From Flavobacteriales bacterium UBA1494 (lineage in GTDB: Bacteria > Bacteroidota > Bacteroidia > Flavobacteriales_E > Vicingaceae), in assembly GCA_905182175.1 (NCBI GenBank), contig CAJJAT010000001.1, positions 1 through 64,000 of the forward strand: a DNA stretch of 64,000 nt, given 5' to 3'. The stretch's first letter is position 1, and every line of letters begins with the position of its first letter. A program made the translations under genes and the position numbers. Of the stretch, positions 51,819 to 62,059 are shown piece after piece. A model generated the notes under the pieces. That model ran no database searches, was not told where the DNA came from, and saw only the letters and a program-made list of their open reading frames with translations.

Positions 51819-52633
51819 TGAAAGCACTTCAAAAGATGATTGAAAATGCATGGGAAAACCGAGCATTGTTAAAAGAAAAAGACACCATTAGAGCAATTGA
51901 AGAAGTTATTGCTAAAGTTGATTCAGGGGAACTGCGCTGTGCCGAACCAGTTGAAAGTGGATGGCAAGTTAATGAATGGGTAAAAAAAGCGGTAGTACTC
52001 TATTTCCCGATTCGGAAAATGGAAACCATCGAAGTTGGTCCTTTTGAATTTCACGATAAAATGGCACTTAAATCTAACTACGCAAAGAAAGGTATTAGGG
52101 TCGTTCCTCATGCAATTGCTCGTTATGGCGCATATGTATCGAGAGGCGTAATTATGATGCCTTCATACATCAACATAGGAGCATATGTAGATGAAGGAAC
52201 CATGGTTGATACTTGGGCAACCGTTGGAAGTTGTGCTCAAATCGGAAAAAATGTACATTTGAGTGGTGGGGTAGGAATTGGAGGAGTGCTTGAACCTTTG
52301 CAAGCATCACCGGTAATTATTGAAGATGGTTGCTTCATAGGTTCAAGATGTATTGTGGTTGAAGGAGTTTTAGTAGAAAAAGAAGCTGTTTTAGGTGCAA
52401 ATGTAGTACTCACAAAATCAACTAAAATAATTGATGTCTCAGGAAATAAACCTATCGAATACAAAGGCGTAGTGCCAAGTCGTTCAGTTGTGATACCAGG
52501 CTCTTATTCCAAAAAATTCCCTTCGGGTGAATATCAAGTTCCTTGTGCGCTAATAATTGGGAAACGAAAGGCAAGTACCGATCTTAAAACCTCTCTGAAT
52601 GATGTTTTAAGGGACTTTGAGTTTGCAGTATAA
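51818..52633 (+). CDS. dapD: Tetrahydrodipicolinate N-succinyltransferase
   Basis: This 271-aa enzyme of lysine/diaminopimelate synthesis transfers a succinyl group to tetrahydrodipicolinate. It has a helical N-domain (MKALQKMIENAWENRALLKE) and a left-handed beta-helix of hexapeptide repeats (IARYGAYVSRGVIMMPSYIN, IGAYVDEGTMVDTWATVGSC, GVGIGGVLEPLQASPVIIED). The length is normal. It overlaps the glycosyltransferase stop by one base and is followed by another glycosyltransferase, an odd place for a biosynthetic gene, but peptidoglycan needs its product. Confidence 0.96.
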   Translation: MKALQKMIENAWENRALLKEKDTIRAIEEVIAKVDSGELRCAEPVESGWQVNEWVKKAVVLYFPIRKMETIEVGPFEFHDKMALKSNYAKKGIRVVPHAIARYGAYVSRGVIMMPSYINIGAYVDEGTMVDTWATVGSCAQIGKNVHLSGGVGIGGVLEPLQASPVIIEDGCFIGSRCIVVEGVLVEKEAVLGANVVLTKSTKIIDVSGNKPIEYKGVVPSRSVVIPGSYSKKFPSGEYQVPCALIIGKRKASTDLKTSLNDVLRDFEFAV

Positions 52634-52640
52634 GTAACAA

Positions 52641-53633
52641 ATGAACAAAATTTTAATCATCCAAACAGCCTTTATTGGCGATGTAATTTTAACAACTCCT
52701 GTTGTTGAAAAACTTAGTGAATTCTATCCTGATGCGAAAATTGATTTTTTACTTCGACGAGGAAATGAACAACTCCTTGAAAATCATCCGAAAATAAACG
52801 AAATCTTAATTTGGACTAAAAAAGGAAGGAAGTACCGCTCCTTATTCCAAGTTGTTAAGCTAGTTCGCTCAAAAAATTATGATGTCGTCATAAACGTGCA
52901 ACGGTTTATGGCGGCAGGAATAATTACTGTGTTATCAGGAGCTAAGTTAAAAGTTGGTTTTATAAAAAACCCACTATCCTTCTTATTCAATAAAACGGTT
53001 AGGCATCGTTTAATTGGCCAACATGAAACCAGTAGAAACTTGTCCTTAGTTCGAGAATTAACTGATGATAAATATGTTCGACCAAAGTTGTATCCTTCAA
53101 AGAGCCAATATGAATCGATAAAAAAATATCAAACGAACCCCTATTTATGCTTTGCCCCTACCTCTGTCTGGGGAACTAAGCAGTTTCCTAGTCTAAAGTG
53201 GGTTGAATTGATTTTATCTCAAGATGATAATTGGACAATTTATCTATTAGGAGGACCGGCTGACAGTGAAGAATGCGAAGAACTCCTAACAATGTGCGAA
53301 AGAGAAAATTTATTTGACCTCTCCGGTAAGTTAACCTTTCTTGAGTCTGCAGCTTTAATGAAGGGCGCAACCATGAACTACGTAAACGACTCTGCACCAA
53401 TGCATATGGCGTCTTCCGTAAATGCACCTACCAATGCTATATTCTGCTCTACTGTACCCTCTTTTGGATTTGGTCCACTTGCAAATTATTCTAAAGTAAT
53501 AGAAACAAAAAAGGAACTACCGTGCAGACCTTGTGGACTGCATGGTAAAAAAGAATGTCCTTTAGGCCATTTTGATTGCGCCTATTCTATTAAGAAAGAC
53601 CAATTCGATAGACCAAATTTTGTTGTAGATTAA
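52641..53633 (+). CDS. Glycosyltransferase family 9 (heptosyltransferase-like)
   Basis: This 330-aa GT-B enzyme of the ADP-heptose:LPS transferase family starts KILIIQTAFIGDVILTTPVV. Other motifs are INVQRFMAAGIITVLSGAK, APTSVWGTKQFPSLKW, LLGGPADSEECEELL and the sugar-binding NYVNDSAPMHMASSV. It likely adds a heptose or related sugar to the LPS inner core, consistent with the nearby LptF/G gene. It converges on the THUMP methyltransferase with a 4-bp overlap of the stops. Confidence 0.9.
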   Translation: MNKILIIQTAFIGDVILTTPVVEKLSEFYPDAKIDFLLRRGNEQLLENHPKINEILIWTKKGRKYRSLFQVVKLVRSKNYDVVINVQRFMAAGIITVLSGAKLKVGFIKNPLSFLFNKTVRHRLIGQHETSRNLSLVRELTDDKYVRPKLYPSKSQYESIKKYQTNPYLCFAPTSVWGTKQFPSLKWVELILSQDDNWTIYLLGGPADSEECEELLTMCERENLFDLSGKLTFLESAALMKGATMNYVNDSAPMHMASSVNAPTNAIFCSTVPSFGFGPLANYSKVIETKKELPCRPCGLHGKKECPLGHFDCAYSIKKDQFDRPNFVVD

Positions 53634-54973
53634 TCCTCGTTACCTATTTTTCTGCGAATTACCTCCTCTACTCTTTTTCCATCAAAAAGCTCATACTTTC
53701 TAAATTGGCATTCAAGTTTTCCATTCATCACAGGTATTTTCTTTGAAGGTTTCAGTCCAATATTTTTAAAAGATTCTTCGTCAGAAGCTATAATCCATGC
53801 ATCCCAGCCAGAGTACTCATGCTTTAAAGTAGAGCCAATCTTTTCGAAAAAATCTGGTAACCCATCTTGTAACTCTAACCTTTCACCGTACGGTGGATTA
53901 ATAATAATTACTCCTTTCGCAGAAGGTGGTGGATTTTTAAAAAAATCTGCCTGTTCTAAAAGAATACTCTTTCTCATGTTAGCGGTATTAATATTCATTC
54001 TAGCTGACCTAATATTGTTAGAATTCAACTCTTTTGCGAAAATATTCACCTCTAATGGCTTATATTTTTTCTTCGAATCGCTTAACACTTTCGAAAGCAA
54101 ATCAACATCATAATTGTTCCATCCTTCAAAAGCGAAGTTGGTACGATTTAGGTTAGGGGGAATATTACATGCTATTAATGCTGCTTCAATTGCTATTGTT
54201 GCAGTACCTGTCATTGGGTCGAAGAAATCTTGTTCTCCTTTCCAGCCACTTTTTAAAATTAACCCGGCCGCTAAACATTCATTAATTGGAGCTAAATGTT
54301 GCTTTGTTCTATATCCTCTTTTAAATAACGGATTTCCACTGCTATCTAGAGAAAGCGTAATTGACGTGTCATTGATATGCAAATGAATTCTAACGTCTGG
54401 TTCAAAACGTTCAACGTTAGGTCTGTTTAATTGTTGAGCTCTAAAACGATCGACAATTGCATCTTTAATTCTTAACGAAGCAAATTGACTATGCGTGAAG
54501 TGCTCTGAGCTAACGGCAGAATCGATTGAAAAGGTCTTCTCTGAATTAAAAATAGTTTCCCAAGGCAATTTCATGGCCCTTTTGTACAACTCATCGTCGT
54601 TTTTTGCAGCATAATGATACAACGGCTTCAACACTTTCAATGCCGTTCTTAACCAAATATTAGCGCTGTAAAGCAATTCTAAATTTCCCTCAAACTCAAC
54701 TGCTCTTCGTTTAACCTGAATGTTTTTTGCACCCAAATCTATCAGTTCCTGCTCTAACTCCGGCTCCATGTTTTGCATACACGTTGCAACCATTTTAAAC
54801 TCCCCATCTAAATTAATTTTAATTGGGTTAGCATCTTTTGGAAAAACAATTTTATCTTCTTTTAACTGGTCCTCTCTCGATTTGTATTCCTCAGGTTTTT
54901 CTGAAGTTTTTTTAATCTTCAATCTATCTAAAATTGAAGATTTTTCGGGCTTACTATTTGACTCATCTGACAT
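53630..54973 (-). CDS. THUMP-domain RNA guanine-N2 methyltransferase (RlmL/Trm14-type)
   Basis: This 447-aa SAM-dependent enzyme has a charged, disordered N-terminal extension of about 55 residues (KPEKSSILDRLKIKKTSEKP). A THUMP domain (about 58-215) and a Rossmann methyltransferase domain follow, with FFDPMTGTATIAIEAALIAC, FAFEGWNNYD and the catalytic NPPYGERLE. It would make m2G in 23S rRNA (RlmL N-terminal half activity) or tRNA. The extension is absent from E. coli RlmL. It is divergent from the symporter gene. Confidence 0.88.
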   Translation of the reverse strand: MSDESNSKPEKSSILDRLKIKKTSEKPEEYKSREDQLKEDKIVFPKDANPIKINLDGEFKMVATCMQNMEPELEQELIDLGAKNIQVKRRAVEFEGNLELLYSANIWLRTALKVLKPLYHYAAKNDDELYKRAMKLPWETIFNSEKTFSIDSAVSSEHFTHSQFASLRIKDAIVDRFRAQQLNRPNVERFEPDVRIHLHINDTSITLSLDSSGNPLFKRGYRTKQHLAPINECLAAGLILKSGWKGEQDFFDPMTGTATIAIEAALIACNIPPNLNRTNFAFEGWNNYDVDLLSKVLSDSKKKYKPLEVNIFAKELNSNNIRSARMNINTANMRKSILLEQADFFKNPPPSAKGVIIINPPYGERLELQDGLPDFFEKIGSTLKHEYSGWDAWIIASDEESFKNIGLKPSKKIPVMNGKLECQFRKYELFDGKRVEEVIRRKIGNED

Positions 54974-55085
54974 GTTGCAAACTTACATATTCCTGCCTTT
55001 GCTATACAAGGTGATTTGTTCATAAAGTATTCAATAAATTTGATTGTTGGAAGTTGTTTTTATAATCTTTGAAAAAACAATCCGC

Positions 55086-56852
55086 ATGACCTTAGCTTTC
55101 TTAGATTGGATAATTATTGTTGCCTATTTAATTCTTGCCTTTGGCATTGGTTTTTTGTATAAAAATCAAGCAAGTAAAAGCTTGAGCGATTTTTTTTTAG
55201 GCGGCAGAAATTTGCCTTGGTACATCGCAGGAATTTCAATGGTAGCTACCACCTTTGCTGCAGATACTCCACTTTGGGTAACAGAAGTAATTGCTCAACA
55301 TGGTGTTTCTGGAAACTGGCTTTGGTGGAATATGTTAATTGGTGGAATGCTCACCACCTTCTTTTTTGCAAAGCTTTGGCGAAGAGCTGAAGTTGTAACT
55401 GAATTAGAATTTATTGAATTGCGTTATAGTGGCAAGCCTGCAGCATTTTTAAGAGGTTTCAAGTCTGTTTACATGGGAATATTTTTAAACGCCATTGTAA
55501 TTGGCTGGGTCAACGTTGCATTGGCATCAATTTTAAAAGTTTTTTTTGATATTCCTGACGAAATAGTAATTTGGGTAATTGCTGGGGCAATGGTATTTGT
55601 TGCAATTTACTCCACTCTTTCAGGTTTATTGGGTGTTGCCATGACAGATTTTGCTCAATTTTTTATTGCCATGGCAGGCTGTATTATTCTAGCCATTGTA
55701 GTATTAAATACCGACAAGGTAGGCGGAATTCCAGGCTTAAAAGCGCAACTTCCTGCTTGGAGGTTTAATTTTTTTCCAAAAATTAACACAGGTTCAGTAG
55801 CAGAAGACATTGGAACCTTCAGCGTTACTGTTGCTGCATTTTTAACATTTGGATTAGTACAATGGTGGGCCAGCTGGTATCCAGGTGCAGAGCCCGGTGG
55901 GGGTGGATACATTGCCCAAAGAATGATGAGTGCTAAAGATGAAAAAAATGCAATTTACGCCACGCTGTTCTTTCAGGTGGCACATTACTGCCTTCGCCCA
56001 TGGCCATGGATAATTGTTGGTTTATGCACGTTGGTGTTATACCCAGATTTACCCATTGAAGACGCAGGCCAAGGCTTTGTTATGGCGATGAAAGACTACC
56101 TACCTCCTGGGCTAAAAGGTTTGCTATTGGTAGCATTTTTATCGGCTTACATGAGTACTATTTCAACACAATTAAATTGGGGATCAAGTTATCTTACCAA
56201 TGATTTGTACAAGCGATTTTTTAAACAATCAAAAGAAAACGAAACAGAAGAAGATGAACAAAAAGATTATGTTCAAAAAGCAAGACTTTTCACTGTGTTA
56301 ATAATGCTTGTAGCTTTGTTTGCCACAACACAAATTTCGAGTATTGATACTGCTGCAAAATTTATGATTGAATGCGGAGCAGGATTGGGAATGGTTTTGA
56401 TATTACGATGGTATTGGTGGCGAATCAATGCGTGGAGTGAAATTACTGCAAGTATAGCTCCTTTTTTAGGTTACTTTATTTCAAATTATTTATTAGCATT
56501 AGACTATCCTTTCAATTTCCTCTTTACTGTGGGATTTAGCACAATTTGTTGGTTAATTGCGACATTAGTAACTGTACCAACAGATGAAGAAACGCTACAA
56601 AATTTTTATAATAAAGTAAAGCCCGACGGTGGTTGGAGTAAATTTAGAAAACCAGAAGACCCTAAAACGAAACTTGCTCCTCTTTTTATTTGCTGGATTA
56701 GTTCCATAGTAATGGTGTATTCCATCTTATTTTCTATTGGAGATTTTATCTTTTTAAACTTTGAAGATGCGGTATTAGAATTTTCAATTGCAGTAATTTC
56801 ATTTTTAATGCTAAGATTTCAGTTGAAAAGAACTCGAATTTTTGAGATTTAA
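55086..56852 (+). CDS. Sodium:solute symporter family protein
   Basis: This is a 588-aa SSS-family transporter with about 13-14 helices. The start at 55086 (MTLAFLDWIIIVAYLILAFG) is chosen; the longer frame uses TTG. Typical are SLSDFFLGGRNLPWYIAGIS, then MVATTFAADTPLWVTE and a large WYPGAEPGGGGYIAQRMMSA loop. The substrate (sugar, amino acid or carboxylate) cannot be read from the sequence. The gene is followed, 49 bp on, by the lipoprotein gene of pair B. Confidence 0.88.
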   Translation: MTLAFLDWIIIVAYLILAFGIGFLYKNQASKSLSDFFLGGRNLPWYIAGISMVATTFAADTPLWVTEVIAQHGVSGNWLWWNMLIGGMLTTFFFAKLWRRAEVVTELEFIELRYSGKPAAFLRGFKSVYMGIFLNAIVIGWVNVALASILKVFFDIPDEIVIWVIAGAMVFVAIYSTLSGLLGVAMTDFAQFFIAMAGCIILAIVVLNTDKVGGIPGLKAQLPAWRFNFFPKINTGSVAEDIGTFSVTVAAFLTFGLVQWWASWYPGAEPGGGGYIAQRMMSAKDEKNAIYATLFFQVAHYCLRPWPWIIVGLCTLVLYPDLPIEDAGQGFVMAMKDYLPPGLKGLLLVAFLSAYMSTISTQLNWGSSYLTNDLYKRFFKQSKENETEEDEQKDYVQKARLFTVLIMLVALFATTQISSIDTAAKFMIECGAGLGMVLILRWYWWRINAWSEITASIAPFLGYFISNYLLALDYPFNFLFTVGFSTICWLIATLVTVPTDEETLQNFYNKVKPDGGWSKFRKPEDPKTKLAPLFICWISSIVMVYSILFSIGDFIFLNFEDAVLEFSIAVISFLMLRFQLKRTRIFEI

Positions 56853-56901
56853 TTATCTTTACGAACTCAAAACAAATAGATTACTCATTTACAGTACTAA
56901 A

Positions 56902-57825
56902 ATGTTAAAAACAAGCTTAATTAGTTCGAAAATATTCCTAAAAAAGTTAGGTGCGGTAGCAGCGGTTTCTCTGTTTTTGGTTGCTTGCGTAGAAGAAACC
57001 AAAAGAGATAGTAAAACCGACAAAAAAAAAGTTGAGAAAAAAGTGGTAGAGAAAGATGCAAATCTGCTTAAAATTGGCGGCAAAGTGTTTAGCGTTCCCT
57101 CACCTATTCAGACAGCATTTTTGTTAAAAAATTCAGGAGCAGCATATTCCTCTGAAATGTTAAGCAGTACTGCAAATGCATCCAACCTATCTACTAGTGC
57201 TAAGAAAGCCTTGAATTTAGGAGTTTATGGCGCTGATATGGGATATGCAACTATTTATGACCAAACACAAGACGCTATTTCCTACATGGCAATTACCAAG
57301 AAAATTTCTGCTGAATTAGGAATGACTAATATTTTTGATGCTTCTATGATAACAAGGTTTGAGGCTAATCTGGGAAATCAAGACTCATTACTTGCTTTAG
57401 TCTCGGATGCATTTAAATCAGCCGATAGCTACCTTAAAACAAATGAACAAAATGATTTAAGCGTTTTGATCTTGGCAGGTGGGTGGATTGAAACACTCCA
57501 CTTTGCAACTAATATTGTGAAGTCGCAGGATGACCAAAACATTAAAAATAGAATTGGAGAACAAAAAATTACCATCAAGAATTTAATTAATTTAATGTTG
57601 CCATATCAAGATAAGCTACCAGTAGGAGCTATAATTAATAGCCTCAATGAACTAAGAGATATTTACGCAAACATTGAATTTAACTACTCCTATAAAGTAT
57701 CTTCAACAAATGAGAAAACAAAAACCACTACAATTAACAGTACTTCTAAAGTGTCGATGACTGCTGAACAATTGGCTGACATCTCAGCTAAAGTTGAAGA
57801 CATTAGAAAAAGTATTTTAAACTAA
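56902..57825 (+). CDS. Helical lipoprotein, pair B (paralogue of 31030-31908)
   Basis: The start at 56902 (MLKTSLISSKIFLKKLGAVA) gives 307 aa with lipobox SLFLVAC (Cys about 29) and a Lys/Glu linker (KKKVEKKVVEKD). The domain repeats the blocks of pair A: VPSPIQTAFLLKNSG, LNLGVYGADMGYATI, GMTNIFDASMITRFEANLG and LAGGWIETLHFA. It is co-transcribed with the small secreted protein (8 bp gap), in the reverse order to pair A. An ABC transporter gene follows. The family is uncharacterised to my knowledge. Confidence 0.75.
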   Translation: MLKTSLISSKIFLKKLGAVAAVSLFLVACVEETKRDSKTDKKKVEKKVVEKDANLLKIGGKVFSVPSPIQTAFLLKNSGAAYSSEMLSSTANASNLSTSAKKALNLGVYGADMGYATIYDQTQDAISYMAITKKISAELGMTNIFDASMITRFEANLGNQDSLLALVSDAFKSADSYLKTNEQNDLSVLILAGGWIETLHFATNIVKSQDDQNIKNRIGEQKITIKNLINLMLPYQDKLPVGAIINSLNELRDIYANIEFNYSYKVSSTNEKTKTTTINSTSKVSMTAEQLADISAKVEDIRKSILN

Positions 57826-57833
57826 ACATTACA

Positions 57834-58259
57834 ATGAAAAGATTTATTTTCAAATATACGTTACTAACAGCTATTTTAACTGTAACGTCATTAAGTTCGA
57901 GTGCTCAGTGTGACACTATTGCTGCTGTTTGTGGTGAAAACTTCTCAAGAGAATTTCTTTCGGATGGACAGGAGTATAGGGCTCTGTTGTTTGATGATCA
58001 AACGTCTGAATTTCATTTGACCTTGTACGGTCAAAGTACCTATCGTTTTGCAGCTTGTAGTGGTTTAACAAACGGAAATATGTTATTTAGAGTTTACGAC
58101 GAAGAGAGAAACGAAATATTTATAAGTTCTGACCATGGAAACGCTCCATATTGGAATTTCGAAGTTACATCAACTATAGATGTTGTAATTGAAGGAAATC
58201 TAAATTTAGACGAAGTCCAGTCAGGCTGTGCCGTCCTTTTAGTTGGTTTTAAACCTTAA
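57834..58259 (+). CDS. Small exported beta-sandwich-like protein, pair B
   Basis: This 141-aa protein has a signal peptide (YTLLTAILTVTSLSSSAQ). The mature protein has four or more cysteines (CDTIAAVCGENF, FAACSGL, QSGCAVLLVGF) that may form disulfides. Strands include AYRFAAC-type and MLFRVYDEERNEIFISSD. The C-terminal block QSGCAVLLVGFKP matches ESGCIVFILGYQ of the pair A protein at 30531-31004. It is the partner of the upstream lipoprotein. A terminator lies 20 bp after its stop. Confidence 0.65.
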   Translation: MKRFIFKYTLLTAILTVTSLSSSAQCDTIAAVCGENFSREFLSDGQEYRALLFDDQTSEFHLTLYGQSTYRFAACSGLTNGNMLFRVYDEERNEIFISSDHGNAPYWNFEVTSTIDVVIEGNLNLDEVQSGCAVLLVGFKP

Positions 58260-58277
58260 ATGAACAAAAAAATCATT

Positions 58278-58310
58278 GGAAGCAGGATTTTTAAATTCTG
58301 CTTTTTTTTT
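58278..58310 (+). terminator. Intrinsic terminator after pair B
   Basis: AAGCAG-ATTT and AAAT-CTGCTT pair around a short loop, followed by ten T residues. It separates pair B from the ABC transporter gene. Confidence 0.8.
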
Positions 58311-58352
58311 GTTATTTTCATTGTTCTATAAACGAAGAAGTCAGACTAAATT

Positions 58353-61300
58353 ATGAGTGAGAAAATTTTAAAGGCCCTAATGCAATTATTTGCAATTGTG
58401 GCAAATGTTGGAAGAGATGATTCTAACACTAAAGAATTTGTTTCTCAATTCCTTAACGAGCAACTTAACAAAGAGCTAGTAAATGAGTATTTACTAGTTT
58501 ATGACAGATACTACAACGAGCAAAATAAAAAAAGAGAAGGAGCAAAAGCTAAAAAACGCACATCACTCAATTCAGTTAAAATATTAAAGATATGTGCAGA
58601 GATTAATAAAGAACTTACGCAGAAGCAAAAAGTCTACGTTCTTGTTCAATTACTCGAATTTATATTCTTGAACAACAACGATACAGATCAAGCAATTGAG
58701 TTTGTTGAAACTGTTGCTGATTCTTTCAATATCAACTCAAAAGAATATAAATTAATCATGGAGTTCATTAGCGCTCCCAAAGAGGAACTAACGAAGACTG
58801 AGAGTATTCTGTTGATAAACAACCATAATAAAACTGCAGGCGAACACAACCACATAAAAGCTGATGGGATTGATGGGCAAGTTCGAATTTTAAGAATTCC
58901 GAGCGTTGATATGTTTTTCTTGAAATATTTCGGAAGGACGGAACTTCAGCTAAACAGTCAATTAATTAAGCCTATAAAATCATATGTATTAACACAAGGA
59001 TCTTCATTAAGAGGGTCAAAGGTTGCTCCTATTTATTACAGTGATATTATAAGCATCTTTCTCAGTGATTTAGACGTTGAAAAAACGACGTTTAGTGTTA
59101 AAAAGATTACCTACAAATTCAAGAATGGTAACATAGGTTTACACCCTATGAATTACGAAGAAGAGTCGGGTAATTTGATTGGGATTATGGGTGCAAGCGG
59201 CGCTGGAAAGTCAACTTTGCTAAATGTTCTTAACGGAAATTACAAACCCTCGACCGGAGCTGTAAAAATTAACGGTTTCGATATACATGACCCTGTTAAT
59301 AAAGATATAATTGAAGGTGTAATTGGCTATGTATCTCAGGATGATTTGCTTATTGAAGAATTAACTGTCTTTCAGAATGTATTTTACAATGCTAAATTAT
59401 GTTTCGGCGACCTTAAAGATAGAGAGATTATAAAACTCACTTTTAAAGTTTTAACTAGCCTAGGTCTATGGGAAACTAGAAACTTGAAAGTTGGAAGCCC
59501 ATTAGAGAAAACGATTAGCGGTGGCCAACGAAAAAGAGTAAACATAGCTTTAGAGTTAATTCGGGAGCCTTCTATAATGTTTGTCGATGAGCCTACTTCA
59601 GGTCTTTCCTCAAGGGACTCTGAAAACATTATGGATTTGTTGAAAGAACTTACCCTTCGTGGTAAACTAATTTTTGTTGTTATACATCAACCTTCGTCAG
59701 ATATTTTTAAAATGTTTGATAAATTAGTTATTCTTGATACCGGTGGCTACCTCATTTACAACGGAAACCCAGTCGATGGAATTGTTTATTTTAAAGAGCA
59801 AATGCATCAGGCAAATGCCTCTGAAAGTGAATGTTTTAATTGTGGAAATGTTACACCAGAGCAAATTTTCAATATCATTGAATCTAAGATATTGGATGAA
59901 TATGGCAACCAAACAGATAAACGAAGAGTCGGTCCAAGGGATTGGTACGCGATTTACAAAGAGAATGTCAAATTATTAGCCGCTGAAAAGAAAACTAAAA
60001 TCAACGAGAATCCTAGAAAAAGTTTAAAAATCCCTAATGCTTTTAAACAATTCAAAGTCTTTATTGCCAGAGATATTCTTTCTAAGTTGACGAACAAGCA
60101 ATACCTGCTGATTAACTTTTTAGAAGCCCCTGTTTTAGCATTCATACTATCTTTCATTATTCGATACTCCAACACGGATCAAGCAGAGAATACAGGTTAC
60201 ATTTTCCGTTCAAACGAAAACTTTACAGCTTATATTTTTATCAGTGTTATTGTTGCCCTCTTCTTAGGTTTAACAGTAGCTGCAGAGGAAATAATCAGAG
60301 ATCGAAAGATTCTAAAAAGAGAAAAGTTTCTAAACCTTTCCAAGGGGAGCTATTTGTTTTCTAAAATATTTATCATGTTCGCCGTATCGGCTGTTCAAAT
60401 ACTCACCTACGTTCTGGTTGGTAATTCCATACTAGGTATTCAGGGCATGTATCTAGAGTATTGGATCATCTTGTTCTCGGCAGCTTGCTTCGCTAACATG
60501 CTGGGATTAAACATCTCTTCCACCTTTGATTCTGCCGTTACCATTTATATACTAATCCCATTTTTAGTAATTCCACAACTTATGTTGAGCGGCGTAATTG
60601 TAAAATTTGAAAATTTGAACCCTACTATCACTATTCAGGATAAGGTTCCATTTGCAGGAGAAATAATGGTGTCCAAATGGTCTTTTGAGGCCTTAGCCGT
60701 AAAGCAGTTTAAAAACAACAAGTACAATCAACATTTCTTTTACATTGATAAGGATATAAAAACAGTAAATTTTAGAAAAAATTATTGGCTAAGTAGACTT
60801 AAAGACAGAATCAACTTTGTAAATAGAGAATACAACAACGAAGAAGAGAAAGAAAACATAACAAACGGTGTTAAATTATTATTTAACGAGATTAGTAAAG
60901 AAAATGCTAGAAATGAAGACTTGGTTTTCGAAAATATAGAAGCTCTTAGCAATGGAGTTCCCTCGAAAGAAGTGTTAATAGAAGTTTCTGATTATTTCAA
61001 TGACTTGAACAAACACTACATTAGAAAGTACAGAGAATACAATGATGAGAAAGATCATTTATTAATTGAAATGAATGATACACCAGAGAAAAAAGCAGCA
61101 TTTATTAAATTAAAAGATGACTATGCTAATGAGTCTTTAGAAGCTTTGATGACCAATAAAAATGATTTAAATAAAATTATTGAGTGGGAAAATGAGTTGA
61201 TTCAACGAGCAAATCCTGTTTATAAAGACCCTAAAGGTTTTAGATCGCATTTCTTGGCTTCCTCCAAGAAACTATTTGGGTATTACTTGACCACTTTCTC

Positions 61301-61418
61301 TGCCAACTTATTAGTAATATGGGGATTTAGTGTTTTCTTAGCAATTACGTTGTATTACGATACCTTGCGTAAGCTATTGAATACATTAGGTAAACTGTTT
61401 AAAAAGAGTAAATACTGA
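58353..61418 (+). CDS. Large TerB-like/ABCG-type ABC transporter
   Basis: This is a 1021-aa membrane protein. Residues about 1-140 are helical and resemble TerB-like domains (MQLFAIVANVGRDDSNTKEF, KQKVYVLVQLLEFIFLNN). A small beta region follows (150-245, FHA-like by layout). The ATP-binding domain has Walker A GASGAGKST at about 280, signature ISGGQRKRVN at about 390 and Walker B IMFVDEPTSGLSS at about 410. An ABC-2 membrane domain comes next, interrupted before the last helix by a long charged coiled coil (about 800-960). The subunit is a half-transporter of the ABCG type and probably dimerises. The substrate is unknown; it follows lipoprotein pair B. Confidence 0.85.
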   Translation: MSEKILKALMQLFAIVANVGRDDSNTKEFVSQFLNEQLNKELVNEYLLVYDRYYNEQNKKREGAKAKKRTSLNSVKILKICAEINKELTQKQKVYVLVQLLEFIFLNNNDTDQAIEFVETVADSFNINSKEYKLIMEFISAPKEELTKTESILLINNHNKTAGEHNHIKADGIDGQVRILRIPSVDMFFLKYFGRTELQLNSQLIKPIKSYVLTQGSSLRGSKVAPIYYSDIISIFLSDLDVEKTTFSVKKITYKFKNGNIGLHPMNYEEESGNLIGIMGASGAGKSTLLNVLNGNYKPSTGAVKINGFDIHDPVNKDIIEGVIGYVSQDDLLIEELTVFQNVFYNAKLCFGDLKDREIIKLTFKVLTSLGLWETRNLKVGSPLEKTISGGQRKRVNIALELIREPSIMFVDEPTSGLSSRDSENIMDLLKELTLRGKLIFVVIHQPSSDIFKMFDKLVILDTGGYLIYNGNPVDGIVYFKEQMHQANASESECFNCGNVTPEQIFNIIESKILDEYGNQTDKRRVGPRDWYAIYKENVKLLAAEKKTKINENPRKSLKIPNAFKQFKVFIARDILSKLTNKQYLLINFLEAPVLAFILSFIIRYSNTDQAENTGYIFRSNENFTAYIFISVIVALFLGLTVAAEEIIRDRKILKREKFLNLSKGSYLFSKIFIMFAVSAVQILTYVLVGNSILGIQGMYLEYWIILFSAACFANMLGLNISSTFDSAVTIYILIPFLVIPQLMLSGVIVKFENLNPTITIQDKVPFAGEIMVSKWSFEALAVKQFKNNKYNQHFFYIDKDIKTVNFRKNYWLSRLKDRINFVNREYNNEEEKENITNGVKLLFNEISKENARNEDLVFENIEALSNGVPSKEVLIEVSDYFNDLNKHYIRKYREYNDEKDHLLIEMNDTPEKKAAFIKLKDDYANESLEALMTNKNDLNKIIEWENELIQRANPVYKDPKGFRSHFLASSKKLFGYYLTTFSANLLVIWGFSVFLAITLYYDTLRKLLNTLGKLFKKSKY

Positions 61419-62059
61419 GCTAAAAATAGAATGCTTTCCAAATAATTTCAAAGGATTATGTGCCCCTTATGGATTGATGTTTATTGATATGATGAGGTTT
61501 AATTAAAATTAACCTTTATTTACTTTTTATTACCTGCATATCCACTATACTACCGCATAAGATTATTTGTCGTCCAAGTGGTTACAAAATCGTGGTTTCA
61601 GTTCTAATGTAACTCTAAAACAGCGCACAACGGTATTTAATTATTTCAAGGTTCAAAGTTTGTAAACTATTGAACTTCTTGTAATGACTATTAATAAAAC
61701 GAATTTTGGTAAGGTGAATTGTGAACAAGCAAAACCGTAGGTTTCAGCTTTCCCTTTAGATTTAGTGCTCAATTGCAGTATAAATAAACAGACACTTCAA
61801 ATCGAATAATTAACAGTAAGAACATTGACTGCGCATATAGCTGCACAACAGATTACAATTAATGTACTTTATTCAAGATCTACAATATTTATCTTTATCA
61901 TAAAATATGAATTCATATTTTACGATAAAGACAAAGTTAAAAAGCTGCTTCGTCACTTTTATTATTTATAAAAACACCTGATCGTCGATAACAGTATAGT
62001 ATTACTTTTATATAACTCATTACTTCCCTAAGCTGAAACGATACGCCATAAATAAAAAC
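61419..62059. other. Gene-free region with a weak hairpin
   Basis: No gene is visible. At about 61495-61514 AGGTTTAATT and AATTAACCT can pair, followed by a T-rich run; it may terminate the ABC transporter transcript. A stretch near 61740-61790 (CTTTCCCTTTAGATTTAG, then CAATTGCAGTATAAA) loosely resembles 24080-24150, so both may be remains of one old intergenic repeat. Confidence 0.35.
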
